The notes: generated from the letters alone by a model not told the origin. Shown: positions 33,616 through 47,364, counted from the first letter of the stretch. The stretch: 64,000 nt of DNA from Membranipora membranacea (GCA_914767715.1 OU612070.1:9813501-9877500); one strand, 5' to 3'. A program made the numbers and translations.

Positions 33616-35350
33616 GACTTGGTAGTAAGATAGTAATTAAATAAGATAATGAAAGAATATGGATTGATGGAGTTTTAGGGCTTAGCGGCCTTACTTTTAA
33701 CCCGTCTTTTCATGAACCAGCTGCCAACTGAATGTAGTTGCAGGAAATCCTGCTCATCACTATGGAATTTGCACATCTCTACTCGGGACAATGATTCAGT
33801 TTTTGTTTTTGTATTCGTATTAAGTTTCCTATACTTAATATCTTTCCAACTTGGTGGTTAAGCATGGCAATTTTATAAATCTCATATCGAATGAACTTAA
33901 AAAATAAGTGCAATCATTTTAAGTAATTAGTGTATATTAATCATCAAGTTTGACTCAATTCCCTGTAATTTGAGTTGCTCTCCCTCCTGCCTCCAAACGC
34001 AGGCAAATGGATCAAACTTGATCTCGGTATATTATACCTTACAGTTGATAGAAAACCTCTTATTTATAGTATTTATTTATTTGATCTGTGGATTATTGCG
34101 CATCAAAAATTAAAGTCCATCTATTATAGCCTATAGATCAGACAGTCTGTTCCTGTTATACTAGTTGTAGAAGGGGTTGCTTATTTGCGGTCTAATAAGA
34201 CTTGGAGGTAAACTGCAAGTGAAGTTTCCAAGAGATCCTTTTGTCAAGTAAATATTTCTCTCTTACTTTCATGGCTTAGAATCAATGTAACAGTCATGCA
34301 TGTTAATTGTGATTTATAGTAGTGCCTTGTATCACAGTATAGTTTTAATACAGCTTTTCTCATACAGTATAAACGCCATTATTCCAATCAAATGAAAAGG
34401 TCGGGATTTAATTATTCTCTTCAGTTCACTCTTTGCTCATTTTTGACATAAGATTTTAAAATCGAGTCTTTCTAAGCGTCATGCATTTTTCTTTTGGGGA
34501 AGAAATGGTAGATATCTTATCCCATATCTATCTCTACCAGTGCTGCATGTGCAGCCGATAAGTTTTCGCATGTCTGGGTTGCTGTTGATGGTTAGTTAAC
34601 TGCTCTCACTAAATTATTATTAGATTGTGTAATATTCACTGTAGAGGGTCATAATTGCGTACCTGTGCAAAACACATTGTCAGATGTTCACTTAGGTAGA
34701 TGCACCTTGACGTAACCAAGATCATTCCCAACGCGCCCCAGCAATTAAGACAAAATACATTCTTAGTAGGAAATACTAAGCAGATTTAAAAGGCGATTCT
34801 AAAAAGTTATTTTAAAATATGAAAATAAAATTAACTTTTTACAGAAAATCTTTCCCTTGGCTTTGAGCAGATAGATAAAATTACTATCACTAATACTACA
34901 TGTCTCATGCATGCTGGGATCGGTTCCTGGAACAATGCGAAGAGCTCTATTTGCATGACAATTGTGTTTGCTATATTGTCATAATAAATTACAGAGGTTG
35001 AGGGTTGCTGAGATGAATTCCTCTTTTAATTTCATGCTAATATGATATTATAATAGAATTATATAAATATATATATATATATATAATATGATATGATAAT
35101 TTCCAGCAAAATTTGAAATTTCTGCTGTGGCTGAATCATTCATTGACGCCAGCATTGTCTTGAAGCCTGTGCGTTTTTAGAATACTGGATAATTACTAAT
35201 ATAATCCATATTGATATAATGTCTTGCTGTTATTTCTGATTCCTTTGTACATGGCTTGTGCATGTTGATGATAGTTGTTGTATTATGTGCTGATTGATTA
35301 TAAATGTATTGAAATGATAAATGGTACTGCTATGATAATTTAACAAATAT
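33616..35350. other. AT-rich stretch without a supported gene, copy 2
   Basis: Equivalent of 12286-14039. Includes an AT dinucleotide run near 35055-35090. Confidence 0.55.
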
Positions 35351-38300
35351 GCGAGGGTAGATACGGCGATGACATCCCTGTGTCATATTTAAACGACCTG
35401 CTGTTCAAACCAGATTTTTCCACATTGTGTTGGTTATATAAACTGCTACCATTACTTTTACCCAACTATTAACTGTCAGCAGTTCACTTTGAACATTGAA
35501 CTCAAATGAATGTTTCATGAGATTCAAAGCGAAACTCTTCTGGTGCCATACGGTCATGGATCTTGGTTGCTGCGTCGGCACCTGCTCAACGTTCAAAACA
35601 CAAAAATGTAGGATAGATATTGATTCAATTCACCTAGGTTAGCTCCTAGAATGGGAAACAATGGAAACCAATCATTTGGAAATATTCTTATCGAATGCCG
35701 CACAACCATTGCTGTGCTACATAAATAGTCACCAGATAGGCTGCAAGTAAAAATGGCCAGTGATTGGTCAATCGGTTTACCAATGGCAAGAGACCAGTGT
35801 CCCAGATACCACCACCGCAGCAGCTGTTTCTCAGGCATGGCATGCCGACTTGGCTCAACTAGCCAGTTTACCTTAGTCAGGTAACTGGCCATATGTACAT
35901 TCGAAATTCACCTTTTGTTGAATTTAGTAATGTAGCCTTCTTGCTATTCAACAACGATGGTGTCTGGTGAAAATCAATCATTTAACCGGAAGCAAAAATC
36001 CTGTGACCCAGTTACTACCACTCCGGGAGGTAATTCTCAGCTGATTGTGAACCACAGCGCTTCAACCTGTGGCGTCATAGTTTCTAGGAGAGGGAGATAG
36101 GTCACTAGTCACCACTGCAGATAAGCTGTCCTTGCCTGTTACGCAGCCTTCCATGAAAGTTAGGAGAGTACTCTGGTGTTTGAAGAAAGCAAGTTGGAGT
36201 TGAGGCAAGCAGAACAAAATACCCAGAAGATAAGGTACCATCTGCTGCGGTTATATCGCCAGCGGAGGAAGAGGGCGTGCAACGTCCATCAGAGAGAACA
36301 GAGACAGACAGACAGATCCCTGCACGCAGGAAACCTGCTGCTTGGAGAGAACCTGGGCATGCAGGGGGTTGATTCAATAAGGATGCAGTTTAATGTCTGC
36401 TATAACTCATCCTAGTAGATTGATATTCGTTGTGGAAAAGCCCTCTTTTATCACTGAGCACACAGCAGAGTTTTCGTGTCTGTGAATTTTTATGTTTATT
36501 GATCACTGCAGATTGATAACACTCTGGTGAGTCTTTATTTATATCATATACTCAATTATCTTGTAACGGCATACACATGATGCTAACTGAAATTTCATTG
36601 AAAATGTATATTATTTGATCTGATTTACAAAAACATAGTATAGTGTAAAAATTATTCAATAAAATTCAAAAAATATCATCACCCAATCAGCTTTAGGCAT
36701 CAGTTTCAGACCATATTCCCATATTTGATGAAGATACATCTGCTGGCTAGTGCAGTGTTATGGGGTATGGTTTGGCTGTTGTTGCTGCCCAGTTTTGATC
36801 TGCGAGGTCTGCATGAGGACGACTCAGGAAGCAGGTGTTTATACATGTCTCAATTCTTCTGGCAGTATATGACACATATCATCTGAAAAATCTTGAAAAA
36901 TATTTATAAATGTCAGCAATTCTCTCTTGCTGAGGTGCCTGAAACAGTCGGAAAACTTCGTATGATGGCAGGTTAAAGCAAAATAATTCCGGTGAAAATA
37001 GCCAATCTCAATCACTTCACATTTATGACAATTATCTTATTAGCTTAACCCTGGACAAATAAACATAACCCTATATTTTTTGCAGGCATAGCAAGTTGAT
37101 TTAGTTGAACTCGATGAAATTCCAAAGTTCCTTCCAGTTATACTTTTAAGTGAATGTGACAAGATGGCTTCCAATGTGACTCGACGACCACAGTGTCTTT
37201 GTCACAGAGCAATGTACTTCATTTTGTGTTGAATGCCAAGTCAAGCTGCCTCTACCACCGGGATTGAGTCCCAATTCTGGTAGGCATCTGCGAATAGAGC
37301 GCAAGTTCGCATAAAACTCTCACTGATGAGTCAAAGATGTCGTTGAAAAATAATTAAAATAGCAACAATTCTCTCTTGTCTAGCCAGTTTACCGTAAGTA
37401 AAAAACTGGCCATTTGTACCATCAAGTTTCACCTTTCGATGAATTTAAAAATGGGGCCTCCTTGCAATACGACGACGATGGTGTCTGGTGACGATCAATC
37501 ATTTAACCAGAAGCAAGACACTTCAGCAGCTACTTCTCAGCTGATTGTGAACCAAAGTTCTTCAACCTGTGCCGTCATAGATTCTAGGAGAGGGAGATAA
37601 GTCACTAATCACCTATGCAGATTAGCTGTCCTTGCCTAGTATGCAGCCTTCCATGAAAGCTAGGAGAGTACTCTGGTGTTTGAGGAAAGCGAGTTGAAGT
37701 TGAGGCAAGCAGAACAAAATACCCAGAAGATAAGGTACCATCTGCTGTGGTTATATCGCCAGCGGAGGAAGAGGGCATGCAACGTCCATCAGAGAAAACA
37801 AGGCACACAGACAGATCCCTGCACGCAGGAAACCTGCTGCTTGGAGAGAACCTGGTCATGCAGAGGGTGGTTTCAATAAGGATGCAGTTCAAGCCGGCTA
37901 ACGAATATCATTAAATAGGCTCAGTTTAGAAAGGGCCCCTGCTGTAACTCATCCTAGTAGATTGATATTCGTTGTGGAAAAGCCCTCTATTATCACTGAG
38001 AATGGCAGAGTTATTGTGTCTGTAAATTTTTGAGTTTATTGATCACTGCAGATTGATAACACTCTGATGAGTCTTTATTTATATCATATACTCAATTATC
38101 TTATACGGCATACACATGGTGCTTTTAACTGTAAATTGATTGCAAAATGTGTATTATTTGATCTGATTTACAAAAACAATAATAGTAAAGCGCAAAAAAT
38201 TATTTAATAAAATTCAAAAAAATATCATCACCCAATCAGTATTAGGCATCAGTTTCAGACCATATTATTCCCATATTTGATGAAGAGACATCTGCCGGCT

Positions 38301-38354
38301 AGTGCAGTGTTATGGGGTATGGTTTGGCTGTTGTTGCTGCCCAGTTTTGATCTG
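35351..38354 (+). repeat. Internal repeat dimer 1 (r1+r2), copy 2
   Basis: r1 is 35351-36803 and r2 is 36804-38354, recognised by the same start and end blocks as in copy 1. r1 is shorter because about 200 bp after 36400 are missing. r2 carries a small ORF ending at 37600 (MVSGDDQSFNQKQDTSAATS, ending DSRRGR). Confidence 0.75.
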
Positions 38355-38788
38355 CGTTGTTTGCAAGGGTAGATACGGTAAGGACATCCCGGTGTCACTT
38401 ATAAAGGTGTCGTTGTTCAAACCCTGATTTTTCCACGTTGTGTTGGTTATATAAACGTGAACATTACTCTTATGCAACTATTCATTGTCAGCAGTTCACT
38501 TTCAATGTTGAACACAAAAAAAAAAATTATGAGATTCAAGGCAAAACTCTTCAGGTGCCATACTGTCATGTTTCCTCACCAAATGATTGCTGCATCTGCG
38601 CCTGTTTGCCGTTCAAAACACAAAAATGTAGGATAGATATTTTTATTCAACTCACCGAGTTAAGCTGCTAAAATGGGAAACAATGGAAACCCATCATTTG
38701 GAAATATACAGACCAAGTATCTCATAACTTTGAACTGAAGGTGTTGCCTTGCTTGATCGAAGGCAGCAAGGACAACCATTGCCTGTGC

Positions 38789-38798
38789 TATATAAATA
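38789..38798 (+). promoter_or_regulatory. TATA box in r3, copy 2
   Basis: TATATAAATA in the same position as 17711. Confidence 0.4.
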
Positions 38799-38908
38799 GA
38801 CACCAGACAAGCTTGCAAGAAAACATGAACAGTGACGGGTCAATTGGTTTACCAGCAGCAAGAGACCTGTGATCCAGTCACTGCCACCTCAGCAGCTGTT
38901 TCTCAGAA

Positions 38909-39136
38909 GCACTGTTTATGACAAGACCGAGGGTGGGCTGCCCCTAAAGAGAGACACAAGTTGCCCGGAGTCATCATACTGAGAGTGTGATACATCCTAG
39001 TATAGACTAGAATGCATCCTAGAGGTGATGCCAGGGTGGACCTCCTAATCGTAAGTGTGCAGCAAGCTGCCAGAAACTATAACAGGCACTAATCAGCCAT
39101 TGGCAGTGACACTTTGATCTTAGCCAATAGGCCGAG
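38909..39136 (-). mobile_element. U2 snRNA-derived retroposon, single, copy 2
   Basis: The minus strand starts CTTCTCGGCCTATTGGCTAA as in copy 1, flanked by AGCTGTTTCTCAGAA on both sides. It shows the ancestral single-insert state. Confidence 0.75.
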
Positions 39137-40763
39137 AAGCTGTTTCTCAGAAGCAAATCACGCTGATTTTTCAATGCACTGCATGCAAACTTAGCTCAAC
39201 TAGCCATATGTAGGTTTCGGTGAATTTAATAATGTAGCCTCTAGCCTCCAAAACAATGGTGTCTGGTGACAATTAATCAGTTAAGCAGAAGCAAGAAACC
39301 TGTGACCCAGTTACTACCACTTCAGCAGCTACTTTTCAGCTGATTGTGAACCACAGTACTTCAACCTGTGTTGTCATAGTTTCTAGCAGAAGGAGATAAG
39401 TCACTAGTCACCACTGCAGATAAGCTGTCCTTGCCTAATAGGCAGCCTCCATGAAAGTTAGGAGAGTACTCTGGTGTTTGAAGAAAGCGAGTTGGAGTTG
39501 AGGCAAGCAGAAAAAAAGTCCGGAAGCAAAGGCACCATCTGCTGCGGTTATTTTGCCAGCGGGGGAAGAGGAAGAGGAAGCGGATGTGTAACCCCCATCA
39601 GAGGGAACAAAGACACACAGACAGATCATTGCACGCATGAAACCTGCAGCTTGGAGAGAACCCGGTCATGCAGAGGGTGGTTTCAATAAGGATGCTTTTA
39701 AATGTCTGCTTAATATTATTTAGCAGGCATTTAGCTGAGGTTATGCGAGATATTAGCTGCCACTTATCCATGTTTCAATTAACCAGCTAACGAAATTCAT
39801 AAACTAGGCTGAGTTATAAATAGGACCCCTGCTGTAACTCATCCTGGTAGATTGATATTCGTTGTGGAAAAGCGTTCTATTATCACTGAGCACGGCAGAG
39901 TTTTTGTGTCTGTGAATTTTTGTGTTTATTGATCACTGCAGATTGATAACACTCTGATGAGTCTTCATTTATATCATATATTCAATTATCTTATACAGCA
40001 TACACATGAAAATTCATTGCAAAACGTGTATTATTTGATCTGATTTACAAAAAACAAAAGTAGTATAGCGTAAAAATTATTTAATAAAATTCAAAAAATA
40101 TCATCACCCAATCAGCATTAGGCATCAGTTTCAGACCATATTCCCATATTTGATGAAGAGACATCTGCCGGCTAGTGCAGTGTTATGGGGTTTGGTTTAG
40201 CTGTTGTTGCTGCCCAGTTTTGATGTGCAAGGTCTGCATGAGGACGACTCAGGAAGCAGGTTTTTATGCATGTCTCAATTCGTCTGGCAGTATATGACAC
40301 ATATCATCTGAAAAATCTTGAAATATATTGATAAATGTCAGCGATTCTTTCTTGCTGAGCTGCCTGAAACAGTTGGAAAACTTTGTGTGATGGCAGGTTA
40401 AAGCAACATAACACCGGTGAAAATAGGCAATCTCAATCACTTTACATTTATGACAATTATCTTATTAGCTTAACCCTGGTCAAGTAAACATCTCCCTATA
40501 TTTTTTGCAGGCATGGCAAGTCGCTTTAGTTCAACTCCATAAAATTGCAGGTCCCTTACAATTATAATTTTAAGTGAATATAACAAGATGGCTTCCAGTG
40601 CACTTCATTTTGTGTGGAATGCCAAGTCAACCTGCCTCTACCACCGGGATTGAGTCCCATTCCGGTGGGCATCTGCCAATATATATACTTTTGTTGGCAA
40701 CCAAATTCATCTCATTCGAAATGTTTTGCACTCAAAGCCAGAAAAGAGTTTTTTAAAACAAAA

Positions 40764-40925
40764 ATGAAACAGAAAGGAAATAATATCATCAATGATGTTG
40801 GTCAAGTTGATAATATATGGTTGAATAGTAAAGTTTTGAATGTGCTGAACTTCTCTTTAGATCTCAAATGTAGTGATAAAGAATTGTATGCAGCAGAAAC
40901 TTTGTATCATAAGTTATCAGTATGA
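40764..40925 (+). CDS. 53-residue ORF, copy 2
   Basis: Same as 19937-20098 with one amino-acid change (G to D). Confidence 0.3.
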   Translation: MKQKGNNIINDVGQVDNIWLNSKVLNVLNFSLDLKCSDKELYAAETLYHKLSV

Positions 40926-41933
40926 TATAAAAGTAAATGTTTATCACCAAAATTGAACTTGGTAGTGTTTATAAAATCTCTATAAATAAATGGAGGTGTA
41001 AAAAAATTGTTTATCTTATGCGCAAAAAGTGAAGTGAAATAACAAACAAGCTTAGGAAGAGGTAGTTGTTGTAATGATTGTGTAACGGATTTGGTTGGAA
41101 TCCATTACGATATGCAGGATTGCATAAAACTCGCACTGATGAGTCACAGAAATCATTGAAAATTAATTAAAATAGCAACAATTCTCGCCTGTTTAGCTGT
41201 GATTTTTGCATGCATGGCAAGTCAATTTAGTTCAAATGGATAAAATGGGCAGGTATCTTCCAATTGTACTTTTGAGTGAATGTGATAAGATGGCTTCCAA
41301 TCGATCGGAGTGACAGCTTCTGGGTCGGAGTTGTACATCTCTCCTGTGCAGCAGTATCTACACTTAGTGGCCGGAGATAAATAGCTGTAGCATGCATATC
41401 GCGCCTCTTTGTCATTATTTAAAAAAAGCCATGAAGGTGCTTTGTAATGTGGCGGACAGCTGAATGAAATAATTTTCTATTGTATCATTTAGGATGATCT
41501 AATGGTATTTTGGGGACATTATGTCGTATCTGTTCACCCAACAGCACAACGGCCGCATAGATGGGAATGGATGCGAATGGTCGTATCTGTTTCCATCTGA
41601 GATATACAAAGTTCATATTCGTGTATGTCATAACAAAGCATTGTGATCTATTGTGTTGCTCAGGTGCTGTCTGTATAAACTCATTATTATGCCTACTTAA
41701 CAATAAGTGGATATACCATATTATATAACGACTTGAAATATATTATATTGATATTATATCAATATGATCACAATATGATCGTATTTAATGCTAGTTTGAT
41801 AATGTAAAGTTTATTATGTTAGTCTAGAATTCTGTACAATTGTGACATGTTGTGAGCAATGTATTTATATAACTTCGTTGTGATTACAGACAAACTGCTC
41901 AATAATATACATATTTATAAAAAGAACATCAAA

Positions 41934-42106
41934 AAATAAAATATAATAAAATATAAAATAAAATAAAATAATAAAATAAAATAAAATAAAATAAAAGTAA
42001 AGTAAATTAAAGTAAAGTAAAGTTTAATAAAATAAAATAAAATAAAATAAAATTAAAATTAAAATTAAAATTGAATTAAAATTAAAATTAAAATAAATAT
42101 AAATAA
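41934..42106. repeat. AAAAT microsatellite, copy 2
   Basis: AAAAT runs interrupted by AAAGT and AAAATT units. Confidence 0.95.
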
Positions 42107-42683
42107 GAAACATAATATGGGGGTAGAATTAGCTAAGTAGTGAGCAGCCTTGCAAAATATGGCGGTGGTCTTATCATGCTCATACCCACCTGGTCTGGTA
42201 TGACATTCGCGTCAGGTCTACATACTGGAAGTTTCCTGTGAAAGATGTTCTCTGTCAAATGATGTATATGCTTCTTTCTCCCTCGAAGCCCCAGCATGGG
42301 AGGTAGGAATTAAACAACAACAGGTCAATGACTGTTTAATGCATACAACAAAATTAGAGAAAAAATTAGTCTAAGGAAGTGATTCTGAGACAAGTCAGAG
42401 TTTTTGGAGGGCAATGAATCCCTCTAGGAGCTCATTGGAGAAAAGGGATACTGTTTATACTGAATTAAAAACTGGATACATTTAGTAGACAACTCTTACT
42501 GACACACTGACTGCATTGACTGACACTATCCCCTCCTCCCAGGACTGATTGTACAAATTGTTTTATTTTCAAACCATTTGCGCTTTAGTTACTCACCTGA
42601 ATCCATAAGCCCCCCTAAGAAGTCACTCCAGATCAATCAACGACCACAATCATAGTCTTTGACCTTTCATTGTTTATATTATT

Positions 42684-42986
42684 ATGTCCCTTGTTGTACC
42701 ATGGCCAATGTCAAGTTTTGATAATGAAATGAATTTTCAGGTGATGTCAAGAATGTGTAAGGCGGGTAATAATGTGTCTAACGCAGGGGTGGAAGTTGTT
42801 TGTGCATTCTATGCATTTAGTCAGAGGCCTCAAATAACTCTATCTGCTTTTCAAATGCCTGCAAATGCTATTAAGTGGTGCACTGCAAGTTTTATTGCAA
42901 GTTTTATTGCAAGTTATATAATGTGTTTTATTCCTTGCTATGTCAATCCTTTTCACAGTTTTATGAGAGAATTGTGTCGAGAATGA
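42684..42986 (+). CDS. 100-residue ORF, copy 2
   Basis: MSLVVPWPMSSFDNEMNF to MRELCRE, same length as 21648-21950. Confidence 0.35.
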   Translation: MSLVVPWPMSSFDNEMNFQVMSRMCKAGNNVSNAGVEVVCAFYAFSQRPQITLSAFQMPANAIKWCTASFIASFIASYIMCFIPCYVNPFHSFMRELCRE

Positions 42987-44525
42987 TTTGTGGGAGCGTT
43001 ATTATTTCACATTCCATAATATTTTTTTACAATTTTTTTGTTGTTGAGCCAATAAATGTGGAACGTGTAAGCAACTTTTTACAAGACGTAATTTTTTATC
43101 TGCAAGACTCCAGCAGCCTATTGCTTATGAAGTGAATTTTGACCTATTTATGGCAGGTGGAGGCGATAGAACTATATAACTGTCGAGGTCTAATTTATAG
43201 TCTCGTTTGGTTCAGCGGCTCTCTGTTCTCACTCAGTGACTGTTTCAATGGAGGTTCAGATTACACTATGAAACATTCCAGTTGCCACCATTCAAAAGTA
43301 CAAAATTTGTCGGTATATCAAACTCCGACCAGTTCAAGCCCTCATTGCCTTATTGCATAATAAAAATCCAGAACAGCGAATTCCTGTGATAAACTCATAG
43401 CGTTGACTTATAACTTAAAAAAAATATGGAAGAGCAACTCAAGCTGGTCATAAATCTGAAAAGCGTTTGGCTCTGCGGGTCGTCGTTCTCTGCCAGTGTC
43501 TGATTACATTAGGGTCACTTTTGCACTAGAAGAGTCTGTCAGAATCATCTCAAACTCCGTCCAGTTCCAGCTGGTCATATATCTGAAAATCGTTTGGCTC
43601 TGAAGGAGCTAGTGCCTTACCCCTATCTAAGCCCCTTGTATGAAAAGCAAGGATACTCATGAGAAAACCACTGAGTTTGAAATTTGCTTCATTGAGAATA
43701 TAGAATTATTTCTGTAGAAAAGAGTCAAAGGTGCACTCTACCCATCAAAAAACTGTAGACATGTAAATTTTAAGCTATGACCTTTGACTGACCTGGCCTG
43801 ACCTGGTAATTTTGTGAAAAAACACGTTTAAAATAATAAAATTTGGTCTTAAAGCTTTGAAAAAGGTGACCGGAAATAACGTCCCTTGTTACTGTCCTTT
43901 ACAATGCGTTATAAGAGAACAAAAATGTATCAGAAAAGACATTCAATGCAGTTTACCACTGATTTTTTAAATTCAAATCGATATGTTTCTGTTTAGTATT
44001 GTAGAGAAATGATGATGATTGTCATACATATAATGGTGAAAAATATCCATCAAAACTGATCAGAGCGTGAATAAATTATGCTTCTTGCAGCAACAGGTTG
44101 CCGGCATCTTGCTAGCCAGTCGCTGAAGGCCACTCATTATCATTGGAAGTTTGAGGCTGATATCGTTGCATAGCAACTTGAAAAATGACAGTGTCGACAC
44201 TTGTTTTCGTTTAATCTGGGTATTCCCACATTCTGAAAGATACTGTAAAACAGCTAATTTGATCTAGACTAGATATTGAATTTTGAATATTGATACATAA
44301 TCTCTAACAAAAATATTTTATTTTAAGAAAGTGTCGAAAGGGTGAAGAAGGTTAAAGCTTTGTCAATGCCTTATCACTAACAACCACGAGGAGGTAGTTA
44401 ATCAGGGATAATTGCTAATTAATCACAGACTTAGACAGGAAACATGAAAGTGTCCCAGTCCCCCCCCCCTCTAATCTTGGTGCATATGTCTGCTACTGTT
44501 TTTGTTTTTATACATGGAATACCTG

Positions 44526-44586
44526 GCGTCGATGGTGTAAAGGTTAGCATTGTTGCCTTTCTAGCAATAGATTCCCGGCTGACGCC
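44526..44586 (+). pseudogene. tRNA-Gly-like pseudogene, T arm truncated
   Basis: GCGTCGATGGTGTAAAGGTT continues AGCATTGTTGCC and pairs at its end with GACGC, as an acceptor stem. It follows the pattern of metazoan tRNA-Gly(TCC), but the anticodon loop reads CTTTCTA (TTC in the anticodon position) and about ten bases of the T arm are missing. Confidence 0.6.
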
Positions 44587-45250
44587 CAGGCTTACATTTG
44601 ACAGCAACTGAACAACTGAACGAGCAATGTTAAAAGCAACGCAAACCTCCAATATACTCTAGTTTAGAACCAACTGAATGGCCAAATGTTTTTTTTCTTT
44701 TTTTCACTCTATACTTGTCACATGTTCAATTTGAATGACATAAACGAAACGAAACAACAGAAAAAAGTGGTGGCAACTAACAATATTACTGATAGTGTGC
44801 AGTAAGTCTTCCTCTGTATTTGTGTAGTAGTGATTGAAAGGATCTAAGAATAACTTTCAAACTGAAAAATGCAGAATCAAAATTCTTTCTGTTACTGCTT
44901 CCAAAATCCCTTAGTACCAAATCAACTTTGAATATTCATGCAAAGCACAGGCTTTGACCATTTCAGGGCGTCCTAAAGAAACAATATGTGCAAAGAAAAA
45001 ACATATGTTAGGCATCAAATATGTGTATTGGGAGCCTTGAGATGTGCTAGATTAAAAGTAAATCTTTTTTTGTGATCCTGGTGTTGACACTTTCCAATGG
45101 CATATAATACAACATAATAAGCAGATGCCGTTAATCTTGGCTTCGCAAGTATGAGATTGTTGTTGTGAATGTTGAATGCGGGTTGATTATTTACACCTGG
45201 GGTTGTAGTTTATAGTGGGAGGTTGAATTAAACTAGTCTGAGCCCCCTGC

Positions 45251-45294
45251 AGACTTTTGCCCTCGCCCGACGTCCCCCCGGCGGGGGAAAGTCT
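45251..45294. repeat. GC-rich inverted repeat
   Basis: AGACTTT and AAAGTCT flank GCCC-CGCC and GGCGGGGG arms, forming a strong hairpin in otherwise AT-rich sequence. Confidence 0.6.
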
Positions 45295-45882
45295 GAGAAC
45301 AATGCAGGATCTTGCTGCAGTTTTCTGCTCTCAGGTATTATAAGTTATGAAGGGGAGCACTAAAACTGCAACATCTATTAATTTCTATTCATGCCACCTA
45401 CCATATTGCTCCAGGTATGAGAGTTTACCAGTCAGACTCTGGGAAAAGTAGCCTCATGTTTGGGCAATACCCATGAGCAGAGATATTCACTGCCATTGAC
45501 AAAAGGTCATGCAATGTGTATTATTGGACCCTTAGGCTACATGAAGTAAGATTAATGTAGAAGTAATGAGAGGAAAAATCCAAGCAAATCCTGCAAAGTG
45601 CATAGACTAGAATTAAACATGTTGTCTTGTATAGGGTTAAACACTAACTGATTCATGTTCTAACAATATTATATAGCATACAAATAAAGGTGTAAATTGA
45701 TTGTGGGGTCAGAGATTGTAAAGATGACCGTACTATACTTATGTCTCATAATTCAGACTCTGTTTAATTAGGAAACATTTTTGTGGTCCAATAGGTTTGA
45801 ATTAAGCAACCACCATTGTACATAATGGTTGTTGTTAAAGTTTAGTCCACTTGTCAAAATTGTAACAATATGCAGTAAAACT

Positions 45883-45932
45883 GGCTGATTAGCTCAGTTG
45901 GAATGTCATGTGTTCGAGCCCCATATTGGCCA
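45883..45932 (+). pseudogene. tRNA-Ile-like pseudogene, middle deleted
   Basis: GGCTGATTAGCTCAGTTGG is a near-perfect acceptor and D arm with A box. It jumps directly to ATGTGTTCGAGCCCCATAT and TGGCCA, a T arm with B box and 3' acceptor strand. The anticodon arm is absent. Confidence 0.65.
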
Positions 45933-46164
45933 TTAGTTTTGGCACAAGTCACTATTCATTACTCCTTTATCTCGAATCGAATAATAGGAAGCCACTCCAT
46001 CTAGTATTATGGTTCTGTGTGGCAAAGACCTCATTTTATTATGCCGTTATATACAGCAGGGATTTACAGTTGCCCTCAGGGTAAAGTTACTAGGGATGAT
46101 GGCCAACACCATCTTATTAAGATAATGGTGCTATCTTCACCGTGTTAGCATCTTAGTATTCATT

Positions 46165-46223
46165 GGGGGTGTAACTCAAGTGGTAGAGCGCTTGCATAAG
46201 GCATAATGAAGTAGGCATGATCC
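46165..46223 (+). pseudogene. tRNA-Ala-like pseudogene, 5' half
   Basis: GGGGGTGTAACTCAAGTGGT continues AGAGCGCTTGCAT, matching the 5' half of tRNA-Ala or a tRNA-derived SINE head. The 3' half is not recognisable. Confidence 0.55.
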
Positions 46224-47356
46224 AAAAGTCAAGTCAGTAGAGCCAGTAATAAAGTGGTTTTACCAAGAAGTAATACCAAGACTCTCGGGGCAAACAGCTC
46301 ATCACCCAGTGCTGAGGTAAAAAAGTCAACTTTTGCCTAAAGAAGTTTACTTCTCCCCAGTGCTGGTGGAATGACTGTTCAGTTTAGGAACTTAAACAAA
46401 TTTGATTAATCAAAGCGCTATGTTACAAAGATAACCAATCTGAATTGATTAGTGCACATTCGCAGAGTGTCTGCCCTGTTAGTTCACAAAAATAACTACG
46501 AGATTGATGTCTGTTTCTTGCCTTTTACATTTCTAGTCTTCACAAGATTACAAAGATGAAGCATTAATTTTCTTATGCTCATTATTCACATAAATTTACT
46601 TTTTCTGCTTAAAGTAACTTCACTGGCTAAATTTCTACCCTCAACCATCTACAAAGACAAACCAAAGAAGTAACTGTTGATAATTACACGACAAGTATAG
46701 TATATCACATATTATTATTGGTCATAGTAATGTCAACACCAATCACTGTAGAGATGATGCATTGTCCCAAGAAATTACATCAGATGAACTTACACAAGAA
46801 ACTACGAAAAGTTACATATAACTATATGAAAAGCTGAATAGTGGAACTGCTCTCAAACTGGTATGAAAGACAATCAGAGCTTCTCAAAGCTGTTTAAAAT
46901 TCTTTTACGGAAACAGGGGGAAGCAACAAATAGCATTTCTCCAATTACAAATCTCTCAGTGCCATTAGCGATGGGAGAGAATATAGCATCTCTCCAAGTT
47001 CAAATCATTCAGTTATAAAACCACAGGGGAAAGAAAATTATCAGCGCTCTGCTGCCTCTACTTATTCAACATCCAGTGGTCCTTGCTAAGGTCATCTAAT
47101 TCATATGTTACAACTGGCGGTGCGTCAACAACTAATTTGATCTAACAAATGCAGACATTGAACAATTGAACAAACACTTGACATAAATCAAACAAGCCCC
47201 AGGCTACTAGTACTGGCAGTGTTTTTGGCAATAAGTCGCCTATTTCACAGCTTAGTGTATGGTACAATATTCCCATTGCAATTAGCATGAAAAATTCTAC
47301 CGGAAACAACTTTCAAACAAGCGGTTAAATAAGCCAGGTAGGAAATTCAGTTTGAG

Positions 47357-47364
47357 TATAAATA
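47357..47364 (+). promoter_or_regulatory. TATA box, copy 3
   Basis: TATAAATA lies 63 bp before the ATG at 47420. Confidence 0.5.

Larger units (their letters stand above)
38355..41300 (+). repeat. Internal repeat dimer 2 (r3+r4), copy 2
   Basis: r3 is 38355-40228 and r4 starts at 40229. After r4 an additional 230 bp of repeat-like sequence (41060-41300) is present that copy 1 lacks. Confidence 0.7.
43686..46713. other. 3-kb block present only at the end of copy 2
   Basis: Copy 1 runs straight from GAGTTTGAAATTT to ATTGGTCATAG, whereas here 3 kb separate the two. The block has no long ORF. It contains a C run (about 44460-44469), three tRNA-like pseudogenes and a GC-rich hairpin. Whether it was inserted here or deleted from copy 1 cannot be told from the window. 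Confidence 0.7.
22852..46909 (+). repeat. Tandem unit, copy 2 (about 24.1 kb)
   Basis: Same order of sequences as copy 1. It lacks the equivalent of 2514-3053, carries a 465-bp insert at 27273-27737, has one U2-derived element, and includes the 3-kb block at 43686-46713 near its end. Confidence 0.93.

Noticed and set aside
44526-46223. Working tRNA genes
   Set aside because: Each lacks an arm or half, so none can fold as a full cloverleaf.
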